A DNA stretch of 64,000 bases from Absidia repens (GCA_002105175.1 MCGE01000021.1:434001-498000), one strand, 5' to 3'; numbered from the stretch's first letter, positions 1-11,570 are shown. Notes: generated from the sequence alone by a model not told the origin. Numbers and translations: made by a program.

Positions 1-32
1 AATTCATATAAATTATTTTTATTTTAATCAAC

Positions 33-1178
33 ATGCCTGCCTACACCCGTTCTGCCGCTGCTGCTTCCACCTCTTCTTCTTCTTCTTCTTCTTCTTCTCC
101 CTCTTCTTCTGCTCCTATCGCAGCCACTCCTGTTGCCACTCCTTCTACCATGGATGATGCCATTGATCGCTTGGTGGATATGGAAATGGATGCTCCTCCC
201 ACGGATGCCACCTCTTCCTCGGCTGCTGCTGCTGATGCTCCTGCTGTCACTTCTGCTGCTCCCGGTCTTGCTGCGTCCCAGCATGCACCTCAACCTTCTT
301 TGGAAGAGCTTTTGGATACCTACGTGTCGGATTCGAAGAAAAAGACCACGGCGTACATCCTTCTTGCGGCAAAAGCACCTGTCGATGATCCATCCTTGCT
401 GCACGCCAAAAAGACCCTGGATGATCTTGATGCCAAAATCACTCTCATTCGACGTACGTTGAAACAGAAAACGGGCAGCTCTGTCGTTCGTTCTTCTTCC
501 ACCTCGGGTACCATGCCCTTCTCATTCATTAATCAAATTCCGGTCTTCCAAATCAGGGGGCAAACCACAACAAATGGTACGTCCACGGTTTTTAAGTCCG
601 TCGATCATTTCATTCGTAAATTCGAGAAAACAATGGCATTGGGTGATGTCGACCTAGATGCACAGTGGTCCAAATACCTCAATTTTGCTATGCAAGGCGA
701 TGATGTCGACATGTGGTTTCAATCCAAAATGAAACATTTGAAAATGACATGGTCTGCGGCAAAGAACATGCTTGTCGAGAAGTTTGCTTTTAAAGACAAC
801 ACCACCTCCGCTGTTCTTGCTCTGGCGTCACTCCGTCAAAAGAAGGGTGAATCTCTCTTGAAATTTAGTCTTCGCCTTCAAGCCTTGTCTGATCAAGCCA
901 AATGGTCGGATGGACCCATTCTCGCCATTATCAGCTTGAAGGCTCTCCCCACCAAGTTACGCAACAACGTCATCTCTGCCCATCAAGCGAAATCCGACGG
1001 TTCCAACCTACCTCAGTCCTCTGATGAAGTGATCCGGATTGCCACAAGGATTCAGATCCAAAGAAAATCCTTCCGCCCTCATGATGATGATGACTCTGAC
1101 GATGAATCCGATTCTTCCACCTCTCGTCCCAGGAAGCGCTCTCGCAACAGACGCTCTCCCAAAAAAGCCGGTCTCTAG
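33..1178 (+). CDS. Ty3/Gypsy Gag polyprotein
   Basis: This is the open, uninterrupted capsid (Gag) frame of a Ty3/Gypsy element, 381 codons from the ATG at 33. The first ~75 residues are a Ser/Ala-rich low-complexity stretch encoded by TCT/GCT repeats. Residues ~165-330 have the retrotransposon-gag pattern: an IRKFEK helix, the WSKYLNFAMQGDD stretch, then FKDNTTSAVLALASLRQKKGE and a late LxxLPTKLR segment. The tail is Asp/Ser then Arg-rich. The frame stops at 1178, just where a CxxC...GHxC zinc knuckle would begin; GHRCPEC can be read in another frame at ~1190-1207. The Gag-Pol junction is therefore frame-shifted. Pol follows at once. The 5' LTR would lie left of the window. A second, minus-strand copy lies at 35141-38952. 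Confidence 0.85.
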   Translation: MPAYTRSAAAASTSSSSSSSSSPSSSAPIAATPVATPSTMDDAIDRLVDMEMDAPPTDATSSSAAAADAPAVTSAAPGLAASQHAPQPSLEELLDTYVSDSKKKTTAYILLAAKAPVDDPSLLHAKKTLDDLDAKITLIRRTLKQKTGSSVVRSSSTSGTMPFSFINQIPVFQIRGQTTTNGTSTVFKSVDHFIRKFEKTMALGDVDLDAQWSKYLNFAMQGDDVDMWFQSKMKHLKMTWSAAKNMLVEKFAFKDNTTSAVLALASLRQKKGESLLKFSLRLQALSDQAKWSDGPILAIISLKALPTKLRNNVISAHQAKSDGSNLPQSSDEVIRIATRIQIQRKSFRPHDDDDSDDESDSSTSRPRKRSRNRRSPKKAGL

Positions 1179-1206
1179 CGCACATGCCCGGTCATCGCTG
1201 TCCTGA

Positions 1207-4200
1207 ATGCTGATGCTCAAATGGATTCACGAGGTAATCTATTTAAAAATAAAAAAAAACTATCGCCACAATATGATAACAAACAACCCACTAAACAAAA
1301 AATATGTCTTTCCACTTCTTCTACAGTATAAACAAGCGTACGCCCTCTGCAATTCCGGTGCTAATTTATCAGTTTTAGATAAAACGTTTATTGATACAAA
1401 TAAAATAAAAATTGATTCCAACTATTCTAAGACTATATATCTACCAGACAATAAGACTACAAAAAGCTACGGTAAAACTGTCCCTATCATGATCACGTTC
1501 AAGAACATCACTATATCGCATGCGTTCCAAGTCACTGATTTGTCGAGTGATATTGATTGTTTAATTGCTGATGATTTGATGTCCACGTTTAATATCGAAT
1601 TCGTAAATCTTCCAGTTAGCTGGCCCAACAGTCATTTGCGTTCACAAAAAGAAAATCACAATGTTAATAATCCACCTACACCAAATGATTCGCCTGCTGG
1701 AACGGCCAAAGAGCGTGAAGATTTTCTAAATAAAATATTACCGTTAGCTGATGAAAATCAAAAAATACCAATCACATCATTTTTTCCATTACCAGAATCA
1801 GTGGTCAAACTTGATACACCTACTATGCCAACGGATCGTACAAATCATCGTCAGTATCCCATTACAATCACCCTGCAACCACTTGTGGACGAAGCTGTAA
1901 AACAATGGCTTGCTGATGGTACGATTCTACCTGCACCAATAGACACTACATGGAATAGTCCGCTAACTCTAGCACCTAAAAAAGATGAAAAAGGTTTTGT
2001 CACTGGACGTCGACCCTGCCTCGATCCTCGTCATATCAACAAATATTTGAATGATGATGTCTATCCCTTACCTTTAATCCAAGACATCTTTGAATCCATG
2101 CATGGCGCAGCCGTCTTCACCACATTGGACTTGAAAAGCGCATTCCACCGTTTTCGCATAGCTCCAGAAGACCAGCATAAAACTACATTCACAAATAAAG
2201 GACGTCAATACATGTTTCAAGGCGCTCCATTCGGACTGAAAACACTTTCAGCCAGATTCCAACGAGTGATGCATCGAGTCTTCGAAGGCTTACCATTCGT
2301 TCACACATTCAATGATGATGTTGTCGTATTCTCCAAAGATATGGAATCACACACCCTACACGTTGCTGAAGCTATCCAAAAGCTGACTGCTGTAAACTTG
2401 ATCTTGAATCCAAAAAAGTGTCACTGGGCCCAGACTGCTGTATATCTACTCGGTTTTTGCGTGTCCAACGTAGGCTATGATCTTGATCCACGAAAGGTTT
2501 GCAATGTTCTTGAATGGCAAAGACCCACTTCTGGCAAAGCCATGCAACAATTCTTGGGAATCATCAATTACTTCAGATACCATCTATCCGCTGCATCAAC
2601 ACTGACCGGACCACTAGATGCCCTACGTTATAATAATAAAATAACAGATGAAGATTGGACATTAGCACATCAAAAGCACTTTGATCTAATAAAAACACAG
2701 TTGCAAAGGGATACATTGCTTCATTTCCCTGATCTTACCAAACCATTTTACGTTGCCACAGATGCCTCCTACTACGGAATTGGTGTCGCATTGTACCAAC
2801 TAATCAATGATAAAGAAAGGTTCATCGGATACATGGCCAGATCGTTGTCAAAATCAGAGCGCAATTACAGCACCAATAAAAGGGAGCTACTTGCCATCGT
2901 GTTTGCCCTAAAAAAGTTTCATAAGTATCTTTGGGGAAATCCATTCACACTGTATACCGATCATCCCGCACTTACATACATCCGTACACAAAAAATCGCA
3001 TCACCAATGATGATTAATTGGCTGGATACCATCCTGGACTATTCGTTCACCGTCATACATAAACCAGGTGCCTTGAATGTCTTTCCAGATTTCTTATCAC
3101 GTCTTGCTACACCGCACAAAGAAATCCCAGGGGGCAACCATTCATCACACATTCAAGCCAATAAACAAAAACTGCAACTAGATCCATCCATCAAAAACAA
3201 AACAACCGAAGAGGACATACACCTTCGCGCAATCCAATCCATGGATATGAATTACATCACACCTCCGACCACAGAGCACAGTGCCATTCTACAAAGACTA
3301 CATGAATACGGACACTTCGGAGCAGAAGCAATCGTAAAAGCTGCACACCACGAAGGATTACACTGGACCAACATCCATAAAGAAGCACTTGAGATCGTCC
3401 AAAGATGTCCGCCTTGCCAAAAATATAATATAGGAAAGCGAGGTTACAATCCTTTAAGACCAGTACACGCATATCTACCAACCGACCACTGGGCTATAGA
3501 CTTGGCTGGACCATTCGAAGTTTCTACACAAGGAAACACATGATTATTAGTAATGGTAGACGTTTGCACACGATTCACAATTCTACGCGCATTACCTGAC
3601 AAAAAGGCAGACACACTTATTCATACGTTGATCAAAGTATTTGGCGATTTCGGCTATCCAAGAATCATACAATCAGACAACGGCACCGAGTTCAAAAACA
3701 AGCTCGATACAGCACTACACAAAACTATGGGAATAGACCGTAGGTTTTCCACACCATATCACCCCAGAGGTAATGGTCTTGCTGAGCGTTACGTCCAAGT
3801 AGCCAAAACAATAATAAACAAAGAAAGCCAAGGAACTAGACAAGACTGGGACTGGTACCTACCTAATGCACAATTGGTAATGAATAACAAGGTATCAAAA
3901 CGTCTTCAAACACCTCCATTCTCTTTGATGTTCGCACGACACATGAATAAACCCACGCTTACCGGTGATCCACAAACCAACATTGCCACACTAAAACCCA
4001 TGAACTATGATGACTTGGTGAAACGACTTGAATACATGGCTGACGTTGTGTTTCCGGCAATCAAAGAGCGTACGCAACTAGTAATAGATTCACAAAAGGA
4101 AGCATTCGATAAAACACACCGTATTGTTGACTTTCCCGTTGGTAGCTTTTGTAGTCGCAAAAATCCCTACAAGAAAAAATAAATCAGCACTATATGACGG

Positions 4201-4615
4201 TCCATTCGAAGTCATGCAAAAAACAATCAACGGTACTTACGTCCTCAAAGACATGACAGGTGCACTCGCTTCACGCAACTACGTTCCATCAGAACTAAAA
4301 TCCGTTTCACACGACGAGCATAATGATGACGAATACGAAATTGAAGCTGTACTTGATCATAAAGGAACACCGGGTCGAAGACAATACAAGGTTCGTTGGA
4401 AAGGGTACTCATCCGAACACGATCAATGGATTAAAGCCCCAGAGATGAATGCACAAGATGAAATCGACATTTATTGGAAAAGAAGACAAAACATGAAAGA
4501 AAAAGAAAATAATAAAAATCAAAATCAACCCGCCACAGCTCTGAAAAGAAAGCGGACGGACATTGAAAAAGATAAAAAAAAAATAATAAAAAAACGCCAT
4601 AGTAAGGGACAATAA
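1207..4615 (+). pseudogene. Ty3/Gypsy chromovirus Pol, broken
   Basis: This is a Pol polyprotein in the order protease, reverse transcriptase, RNase H, integrase, chromodomain. The protease region (~1330-1400) reads LCNSGANLSVLD, with Asn where the catalytic Asp of DSGA belongs. RT (~1900-2500) has TTLDLKSAFHRF, FQGAPFGLKTL and the active-site box FNDDVVVFS. RNase H (~2740-3080) has YVATDASYYGIGVAL, NKRELLAIVFAL and LYTDHPALTY. Integrase has an HHCC finger (~3300-3420, ending CPPC) and the core residues in WAIDLAG, QSDNGTEF and LAERYV. A chromodomain (YKVRWKGYSSEHDQW, ~4340-4440) marks it as a chromovirus. Breaks: an in-frame TGA at 3541-3543 inside integrase, and a frameshift near 4140-4180 between integrase and chromodomain. 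The N-terminal start is uncertain because the Gag-Pol junction is shifted. It is inactive as it stands. Confidence 0.88.
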
Positions 4616-4800
4616 AAATAAAAATAAATCCTACTATAAAGTGCAAAAAAGAACACCATAAGTGAAGGACAAGTAAAAGAATCCCACTATGAAGTGCGAA
4701 AAAGAACACTATAGTAAAGGACTAAAATAAAAATAAAAAAATCCCACTAAAGACGTAAAAAAATTATTTAAAAAGCTAAATCAATGCCGAATCCCACTTC
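4616..4800. repeat. short direct repeats after chromovirus
   Basis: About three imperfect copies of a ~60-bp unit lie directly after the chromodomain frame. The unit contains ATCCCACTA..GAAGTGC, AAAAAGAACAC and TAGTAAAGGAC. This is the untranslated tail of the first Gypsy element. No clear 3' LTR can be matched, because the 5' LTR lies outside the window. Confidence 0.6.
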
Positions 4801-6121
4801 ATTCATGCGACGCTAAACCGGACTTTTACTCACACATAAAACTTCATGTACACGACTCCACAAATGACTCTGACGATCTGGCTACAAATTCGAAGATGGT
4901 TGGTTATCTTTACTCTCTGAACGATATGCAAAACAGCAAGCCTCTGTCTGGACCTGTGGTTGTGGGTGGCCCGTCTATTGAATGCGATCTTCGACTCTGG
5001 TGCTAGTGTCTCGGTGATTAGTGAACATCTGGCCAAGGAAGTGGGACTGCAAGCCAATAGTGACAAGTTGAACGTTTGTCAAGATCAACACCTTTGCGAT
5101 GTGGTGGTGGTGGATGTGCCGGTGACTGTGTGTGGGGGTGCTAAAGCCAGAACATACTGTATGTGTGTAGAACGTGGTGCCGATCCTGATCTTTTCCTCC
5201 TGGGTATGACTTGGTTCCAACAATACGCTATTCCTCAAAATCCTGGTGCTGGCTTGATTCACCTTCCTGATGGTTTTGGAAACATGGTGGACCTACTGTA
5301 CGATGCAATTTTCGATCAAGGATGGGACGACGAAGACACTAGCGTGACCGCGGTGATGGCACTGGTGACTGACCATAGTGACGATGGTGGCAAGGATGAT
5401 GCTTTCTCTTCTGGCTTGGTGGGTTTGGACGACCCGATCGAACAATGGGTTGGTGACTACAAGAACTGCTTTGTGGAAGTGGCTGGCCCTTGGCTGTGTT
5501 GATGGTGTACAACATACTATTACTTTGATGGATGACAGCAAGTCAAGTCAAGTCAAGACCCTACAGGCTCTCTTGGGAAGAGGAAAACCATATGAAGAAG
5601 GAAATTGGTACAATGTTGGAAGAAGGTCTCATCCGTAAATCTGATGGCTCTTGGACTTCACCTATTTTCTTCGTGAAAAAGAAGGGTGGTGACTTGCGGA
5701 TGGTGATTGACTATCGACGACTAAATGTTATGACACTGAAGGACGCTTTCCCACGCCCCCCACATCGATGATTTGTTGGCTGCTCTCGGTGGTGCTACCA
5801 TTTTCTCAACTTTGGATGCCGCGTCGGGTTTTTGGCAAGTGGCTATGGATCAAGACTCAGTGAAGAAGACTGGTTTTACGACAAAGTTTGGGACTTTTGA
5901 ATTTTTGGTTATGCCATTTGGTTTGACGAACGCTCCTTCTACTTTCCAACGGTTGATGACAGATATCTTGGGTGAATTTGTTGGTGATTTTGTCATGGTT
6001 TTTATTGACGACATCATCATATACTCCAAGTCACTGGCCGAGCATGCAGTACCATTGGAACTGATCTTCAAGAAGTGTATGAACGCTGGATTACGACTGA
6101 AATTCAAGAAATGTGCTTTTG

Positions 6122-7255
6122 TGTAATGATCATATTTTGCTGCTCATATTTTACTATTTAATTTTTATATATAATGATCATTGTTTACTACGTAATTATT
6201 TTACCACTTAATTTTTATATATAATGATCATAGTTTACTGCCTCAACTATTTTATTCTACTCCCCAACCACATTCCTTCCACCACTCTCTTATATATCCC
6301 CTACTACTCCAACCCTTATCACTATCAGCATTTTACTTTTATTTCCTATTCATATTTTTACTACCACCTTCCCCAATCGGAACATTCCACCGATTTAATA
6401 TAAAAAGATGAATCAAATCAAATCCAATAAAGATCATTCAATTACCAACGTTCAAATATCACTGTTTTATTTTCATAAACATAAATCAAACACTACTATC
6501 AAAGATCCACTTATCTTTCCAGTGTTCGTTTTTATATATCACGCTATATAATTCCTTGTCCTCATCAGACATTATTTTTGGTTGTCTCTGTGATGAAATA
6601 CGAGACTAAATAAAGTGACTTTATTATTTTAAATAATAATGAGGAAGAACAGGAAAAACCCAGTGGGTAAAAAAACCTTTGCTTTTAAAAAAAAAAAGTA
6701 AAAACTGAGAATAAAAAAAATCATAGTCCAGTAATTAGATTCTATAAAATCTAATTTCAGTACCAATAAAAAAAATCTAAATACTAGCTGTCAGTGTTGT
6801 GAAATTGAATTCCCGTTCAGGGACAAAAATAAAAATAGATTTTATGTGTCAAATGTGGGAGCACCCACATTCATTATTTTTTTTATTTTCACTTTTTACT
6901 TCCAACACCTAATAAACACCACAGTCTCGTCTTCCATTGTTGAACCTAATTGTCTCGCTCCTAAAATGTAATTTGATCTCCGCTGTGTCCTTCGGCATTA
7001 CTGTATGCCTACTTCATAATACATTTGTCTAATTGTATATTTTAGTATTCTATATATCTAGTCACGCCTAGTCCTCTTTATTACTATCTATACACACTCC
7101 TGCTATTCTTTATTATTGTAAGCCCCATTCAAGAATAGTCATGCTAATCTACATTGTTCTAATCACCTTCCTTTTCTACCCATATCCCCTGACGTGCACA
7201 CCTATCACTATAGGTGCAAGTACACTTTTCCCTTCTTGTAGTGTTACCCCTGACA
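6122..7255 (+). mobile_element. Solo LTR, family H, with 5-bp TSD
   Basis: A TG...CA unit (TGTAATGATCATATT ... TACCCCTGACA) sits inside the RT of the second Gypsy element. It is flanked by the perfect duplication TTTTG (6117-6121 and 7256-7260). Removing the unit and one TTTTG restores the RT reading CAFGKKSVEYLGH, which proves the insertion. Without its own nested insert (6589-6923) it is ~795 bp, matching the inverted copy at 20198-21009. It has no coding capacity. The short ORFs inside it are shared by the other copy only as non-coding LTR sequence. Confidence 0.9.
6589..6923 (+). mobile_element. Nested solo LTR, family I, with 5-bp TSD
   Basis: A 335-bp TG...CA unit (TGTGATGAAATACGAGAC ... 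AATAAACACCACA) lies within LTR H. The duplication GTCTC flanks it at 6584-6588 and 6924-6928. The uninterrupted LTR H copy at 20198-21009 shows the empty site with a single GTCTC. Partial copies of this family lie at 13647-13715 (left end, inverted), ~19430-19480 and 21010-21140 (right end). Confidence 0.88.
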
Positions 7256-7932
7256 TTTTGGCAAGAAAAGTGTCGAATATCTTGGTCATTTGGTTTCTGG
7301 CGATGGATTGCTATCGACAAGATCTTGGAAATGCGCACTCCAAGAAGTGGTGACGAAATCCGTTCCTTTTTGGGTACTACTGGATATTACAGTATCGAAG
7401 GTTTATTCAAGACTATGCTCGCCTGGTATTGCCATTTCAGAAACTGGTTCGGAAGAATGTGGCCTTCTCATGGGATCAAGAACAGCAAGACGCTTTTCAG
7501 CAACTGAAGGATAGACTGACTCATGCTCCTATTCTGGCTCACCCTGATCACTCAATGATTCAAGTCCTTACAACAGATGCTTCCGGGAAGGGCTTGGGTG
7601 CCATACTGTCTCAATCACCTATCGACCAACCCACCCAAGAAACGGTGATTTCCTATGCTTCAAGAATCTTGCGCGGTCCAGAGGTCCGGTACGCTGCTAC
7701 TCACTTGGAAGCTCTCGGTGTGGTTTGGGCTGTGGAGCATTATCGACATTTCTTGGCTGGAAGAAAATTTATTTTGAGGACTGACCATGCTGCACTGAAA
7801 TACATCTTCAAAAAGAAAAATCCCGGTGCGAAAGTTGCAAGATGGGCGACATACTTACTGGAGTACGATTTTGAAATTGAATATTTGAAAGGCGAACTGA
7901 ATGCTGCCGATTCCTTGTCGAGGTTGGTGTAA

Positions 7933-8200
7933 TCGATGGTGGTTTTGGACTTTTCAAGGGACCTGACTGGATTTTTTTTTTTTGCTGGTTTATCTTTTGA
8001 TCCATTCCATTTTTTTATTTTTAGAAAACTTTAGTTTTAGACTCTAGAATCCTCTGAATTTTTTTGAAATTATCACTTTTATTTTTTTTAGAACTTTTTA
8101 TCTTTTTTTTTACAACTTAATCTTTTTTGATTTTTTTTTTCTTTATCCTTTTTATTTTATCTTTTTATCTTTATATTTTTGGGGAATAAAAAAGACCTTT
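7933..8200 (+). other. T-rich spacer in Gypsy Pol
   Basis: A T-rich, stop-rich stretch between the RNase H stop and the integrase frame of the second Gypsy element. It has no recognisable coding or repeat structure. It is probably a degenerated linker between RNase H and integrase, since both flanks belong to the same Pol. Confidence 0.5.
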
Positions 8201-8713
8201 TTGACAAGCTCATACTGGAAGCACTTGGAGGTGGATCTATTTGACATTCTCAACGAAATGGATTTCCCTATTTATGTGGCTTTGTCAAACTACCTGGAAA
8301 AGGGTGTGTACCCTCGCGATTGCGATCAGAAAAACAAGACCAAGATCTACAGGATGGCCAAGAAGTACATGTTGGACCAAGGGAAACTCTATCTGCGCAT
8401 GGCCGATGGTGGTGTTGGACAAGAACTATTACATGAAGGCAATGTTACTCGGGTTTTAGCAATGGCACATAGCGAAGGACACATGGGGATCAACAACACC
8501 ATTAGAAGAATGAAAGTACAGTATTGTTGCCCTGGTTTGATCGATCGCGTCACAAAATTCGTCCAATCTTGCGATACATGTCAACTACGATCTCGTCCTC
8601 CAAGGTCCAGAAATGAAGTCGCTCGTCCTATTCGTCCTCCTTTGGATCCTTTTGTAATGGTTGGATGTGATGCTGTTGGTCCGGTGCTTCCTTCGAAACA
8701 AGGGAATAGATAC

Positions 8714-9067
8714 TGTCGTATTTGTCATTTCTCATCATCCACATATATCAGATACGCGATTACCCATCGCGTCCCAACAATTGTACCTTGTCACGCACCA
8801 GCTATGTTTCACTTGGTCTACAATCAATATCAAAGATTAATCATCCATCTATTCCATAATACACTATTTTATTCCCTCATCTCGAACTCTACCAATAATC
8901 CATTATCATCTACAATCATCTATCATCATAGAAATTTATTATTCCAACATCCGCTGCCCCTACTTTTACTATAAAAACCCACTGTTATTTTATTCAATAA
9001 AAACCATATCTGTTATGTCACTTATTTGGTTGACTTCATATATACTCAAATTATTACAAATACGACA
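8714..9067 (+). mobile_element. LTR-like unit, family B
   Basis: A 354-bp TG...CA unit (TGTCGTATTTGTCATT ... ATTACAAATACGACA) truncates the integrase of the second Gypsy element. Near its 3' end it carries the core arrangement of this family: AAATTTATTATTCC, a TATA-like ACTATAAAAACC, then a poly-A signal CAATAAAAACC. The flanks GATAC and GTGAG do not match, so a deletion or recombination followed insertion. Other family B copies: 16939-17341, 19481-19700, 22003-22685, 28017-28136, 33314-33474, 40384-41084. Confidence 0.75.
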
Positions 9068-9330
9068 GTGAGACAAAGTTGTATTTTTATTTTAGTAAAA
9101 TGATGGAAGCTTTTATAATAAAATGGGGGGAGCGGTTATTGGAATAATAAATTTCGGTTAATGTGGAGTATATGTTCTCACCCGATTTTTTTTTTTCAAA
9201 AATAATAGGCTAATGTGTAGTATATGTTCTCACCCGATTTTTTTTTTTTTTTTTTAAAAATAATATTTTCAGGTCACACATAATTTGTATTACATACCAT
9301 TCATCAATATAATAAAATAAAAACGTTTTA
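9068..9330 (-). repeat. LTR family A fragment plus duplicated motif
   Basis: 9068-9165 is the inverted 3' part of an LTR of family A (complete copy at 23181-23499), starting internally at GTGAGACAAAG. It is followed by a ~60-bp direct duplication (9160-9245) of a unit containing GTAGTATATGTTCTCACCC and a T-run. The reverse complement of that unit is the end of the repeat seen at 9940-9965 and 27985-28010 (GTGAGAACATATACTACACC). Confidence 0.55.
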
Positions 9331-9333
9331 TTT

Positions 9334-9609
9334 TTAAAATTCTGTATATGTACTATTTCTGACATTATCGTCATTATATTGCATAGATATGTTTTTTAGT
9401 GCTTCTATGAAATTTTTCTTAGGGCATTGCCAAGTTAAGCCACGCACACCAGAAGAGACAATATTCATTTGTTCACCGCTTCTGCAGACCATTATTCCAA
9501 ATCCAGTTGTAGTATTATAGAATACGTTTTGTTGAATTAGCCACCGAAGTGTTTCTTCTTTATTTCGACATATAGATGTTATTTCCCAAATATCTGGATT
9601 AGATGTCAT
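9334..9609 (-). pseudogene. Merlin-type transposase N-terminal domain
   Basis: A ~91-residue frame beginning MTSNPDIWEITSICRN. It aligns by eye with the N-terminus of the Merlin transposase at 36656: a TSIC/ITCP start, a QNVFYNTTTGFGIMVC segment versus KNLVYTEVTGNGLFLC, then TWQCPKK versus VWQCPTF. This is a degenerate zinc-ribbon-like domain with some cysteines lost. The catalytic DDE part is absent. A near-identical frame lies at 25073-25268 within a long duplication. Confidence 0.6.
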
Positions 9610-9905
9610 TCTATCAATAATAATAAAAAATGTGTCAATAACCGGACAGGGTATATGTAGTATATATAACAAAGATAAACTTACATAGATTGAGTATTCA
9701 ATTCGAGGAGATCAGAGATAGTTTATTGTTAAGATAAATAACAGGATAACAGATATTGAAATAAAACTAGAGTTATTTACAGTATAATATTTGGAAAGTA
9801 TGGCCGCCGAGAGGTCGGGTAACACAAATGGGCTTAGTACCAAGATTTTCAGGGAGTACAAAAGATAGGGGAACTGAGAAGGACAACGGATATATGTTTC
9901 TCCTT
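9412..9905. repeat. ~0.5 kb duplication (copy 1, also at 25075)
   Basis: This segment is almost identical to 25075-25571, including the Merlin N-terminal frame, a GAGTATTCAATTCGAGG stretch and GCCGCCGAGAGGTCGGG. Copy 1 runs straight on through TTTACTATTATATTTAT into 9905-9965, whereas copy 2 is interrupted there. Copy 1 is therefore the empty site proving the insertion of the 25572-27952 element. Confidence 0.8.
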
Positions 9906-9971
9906 GTATTTACTATTATATTTATAATCCAGAACTTATTTTTGAGGTGAGAACATATACTACACCTGATC

Positions 9972-10547
9972 CTTTTTGTGTTCCCGAGGTTATATGCATC
10001 CCGTTATTGGTTCCTGATAGTTATAGAACATTATGACAACTTTAACTTAATTTCAAATATCAAAGTTTGTGTAAAAATATACCATGAAATTGAAGTTGAC
10101 ATTTTTTACATTTTATTTTATAAAGCTTTCAATATACATTTGATTTTAATATAACTGTTACACATAATGTGGTTTTTGTTGCTCTTTTGAATGGTGGTTG
10201 TTGTATACCAACACATTCACCTATCATTCCATCTACCATATACCTTTTCATATATACATACTGTATTCATATTTATCTATACACTTATTCCTATACCTTA
10301 GTTCATGCATATGCGATCATTCCATAATACGTAATTCAGACCCCGAATCACACACTACACAAATTCCTATCATATTCATCACCCCTATTTTTACATAACC
10401 ACATACCATCACATCAGTATAAATAAGACAATACATTTGAATAGAAATAAAGAATCATCCAAAAGCTTCACAATACTTGATAACAAGTCCTATTTTATTC
10501 TATAATATAACAGTGGTATTTATGAGCTTGTATCTTTATTTGCTGCA
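9972..10547 (+). mobile_element. Merlin left-arm fragment, split by an LTR
   Basis: 9978-10198 and 10513-10547 are two halves of the inner left arm of a short Merlin element. They match 28340-28562 and 39165-39382 (GTTATATGCATCCCGTTATT, ATTGAAGTTGACATTTTTTA, GTTACACATAATGTGG). The outer terminus is missing. LTR E (10199-10512) separates the halves. Confidence 0.75.
10199..10512 (+). mobile_element. Solo LTR, family E, with 5-bp TSD
   Basis: A 314-bp TG...CA unit (TGTTGTATACCAACAC ... CTATAATATAACA) inserted in Merlin-arm DNA. The perfect duplication GTGGT flanks it at 10194-10198 and 10513-10517. Intact Merlin arms at 28530 and 39350 show the same site with one GTGGT-like block. A second, inverted copy with its own duplication is at 22254-22562. 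It carries AATAAA motifs and no coding frame. Confidence 0.9.
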
Positions 10548-10883
10548 TGTTGTATTTTGGCATATGAATGTAGCAGTAAAATAAAATAAAGTGTGACATT
10601 GATGTGAATCAGGCATAATGCAAGTGAAATAAAAATAGATTGAAATTCAGCGCTACAATGCAAGGGCTCAGATCATGTATGGGTGTCATGATCTGATTTC
10701 ACTTTTTCATGTCTTTGAAAAAGAAACCCATTTATTATATCAAACCGTAGTAGTAGTGATACTGTTTCATACCATAATCACATCATTATAAAAAGATGCT
10801 TGATTTATATCAAATAAAGGTTAACAACATTCTCATCGTACTTTTTTTTTTTTTTTTATTTTACAAAAACCTATTTTACAACA
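10548..10883. mobile_element. LTR-like unit, family D
   Basis: A 336-bp TG...CA unit (TGTTGTATTTTGGC ... CTATTTTACAACA), clearly related to 29812-30157 and inverted to 40525-40871. It contains the internal near-palindrome GGGTGTCATGATCTGA. The left flank is Merlin-arm sequence and the right flank is unrelated. No target duplication is seen, which suggests deletion or recombination at one side. Confidence 0.8.
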
Positions 10884-11099
10884 GATGCATGGAAAATTTG
10901 AAGTCGAACGGTTTCGTAGTTCGTTTTATATAAAGCAAAGATAATATTGCACGTTTCCTCGATTTTACAGGCTGTAAAATTCCACCAGCTATCTGAGGAG
11001 CTCCAGATGGGGTGACAGGGTTTCAATTCATTCCCCGCCGCCAGCCTGGATTGTTTATCGAAAGAAAAAGGGAGGGCACAAAAAAAAATAGAAATCAAC

Positions 11100-11570
11100 G
11101 GGAATGAGCCAACATCTGTTCACTGTTTTGGGTTCATTGTGGACCTGGCGGCCGTGGCTTTCTGTTAGAACTAGTTTAGAAGAGTTTTAGAAAAGGGATT
11201 GCAAGAAGCATGGGGAAACTCTTTCATTTTGGTTCTAGGATCTTGGGGAAATGTCTTGATTAGCTTAATACATGTATGTCACTTTACTTCAATAAAGCAT
11301 ATCTCTGCTTCAATAAAACTTGCCTTTGTTTGAATAAATGTGTACATGCTTCAATGATGTGCGTTTAAGCTTCATTAGAAGTTTGAAGATCCCTCTTATA
11401 GAGATCCGTTTTAGAAATCCCTTTTTTATTGTACATCGTGGCTTCTTCTACACCATTCATCTAGACTAGCGCCTCTCTCAACTACTATTAGGGGTCTCTA
11501 TTTACATCTTCTTTCCTTTTAGTAAGTCTTGACTATTATGATTCAATAAAAGCTTTTTTATTTTGCAATG
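11100..11570 (+). repeat. Dispersed repeat family F, copy 1
   Basis: A copy of a ~500-bp non-coding repeat. It is recognised by GGCTTTCTGTTAG, AAGCATGGGGAAAC, TTTCATTTTGGTTCTAGG and a short tandem array of CTTCAATAAAACTTG-type units at 11285-11360. Other copies: 11790-12290, 16225-16745, 22800-23110, 34760-34970 (inverted) and 45925-46060; a piece flanks LTR C at 21150-21268. No terminal structure or coding frame is evident. The class of element is unknown. Confidence 0.6.

Larger units (their letters stand above)
4960..8713 (+). pseudogene. second Ty3/Gypsy Pol, interrupted
   Basis: A different Gypsy lineage from the one at 1207. The protease lies at 4975-5300, with FDSGASVSVISE (catalytic Asp intact) and FLLGMTWFQ. 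RT begins at ~5535: FFVKKKGGDLRMVIDYRRLN, then IFSTLDAASGFWQ, FGLTNAPSTFQ and the box VFIDDIIIYS at ~6000. The RT is cut at 6121 by an LTR (6122-7255) and resumes at 7261 with a frame-disturbed SVEYLGH segment. RNase H follows at 7420-7932 (LTTDASGKGLGAIL, THLEALGVVWAVEHYR, LRTDHAALKY). After a T-rich spacer (7933-8200) comes the integrase finger (AHSEGHMGINN... CDTCQ, 8465-8580) and the first catalytic Asp (VGCDAVGP). It ends abruptly at the LTR at 8714. Several frameshifts (5500, 5770, 7300-7430) confirm it is dead. Confidence 0.85.

Noticed and set aside
7141..7353. 70-codon frame also present at 20109-20312
   Set aside because: It is shared only because both lie in copies of LTR H; the frame runs out of the LTR into different hosts.
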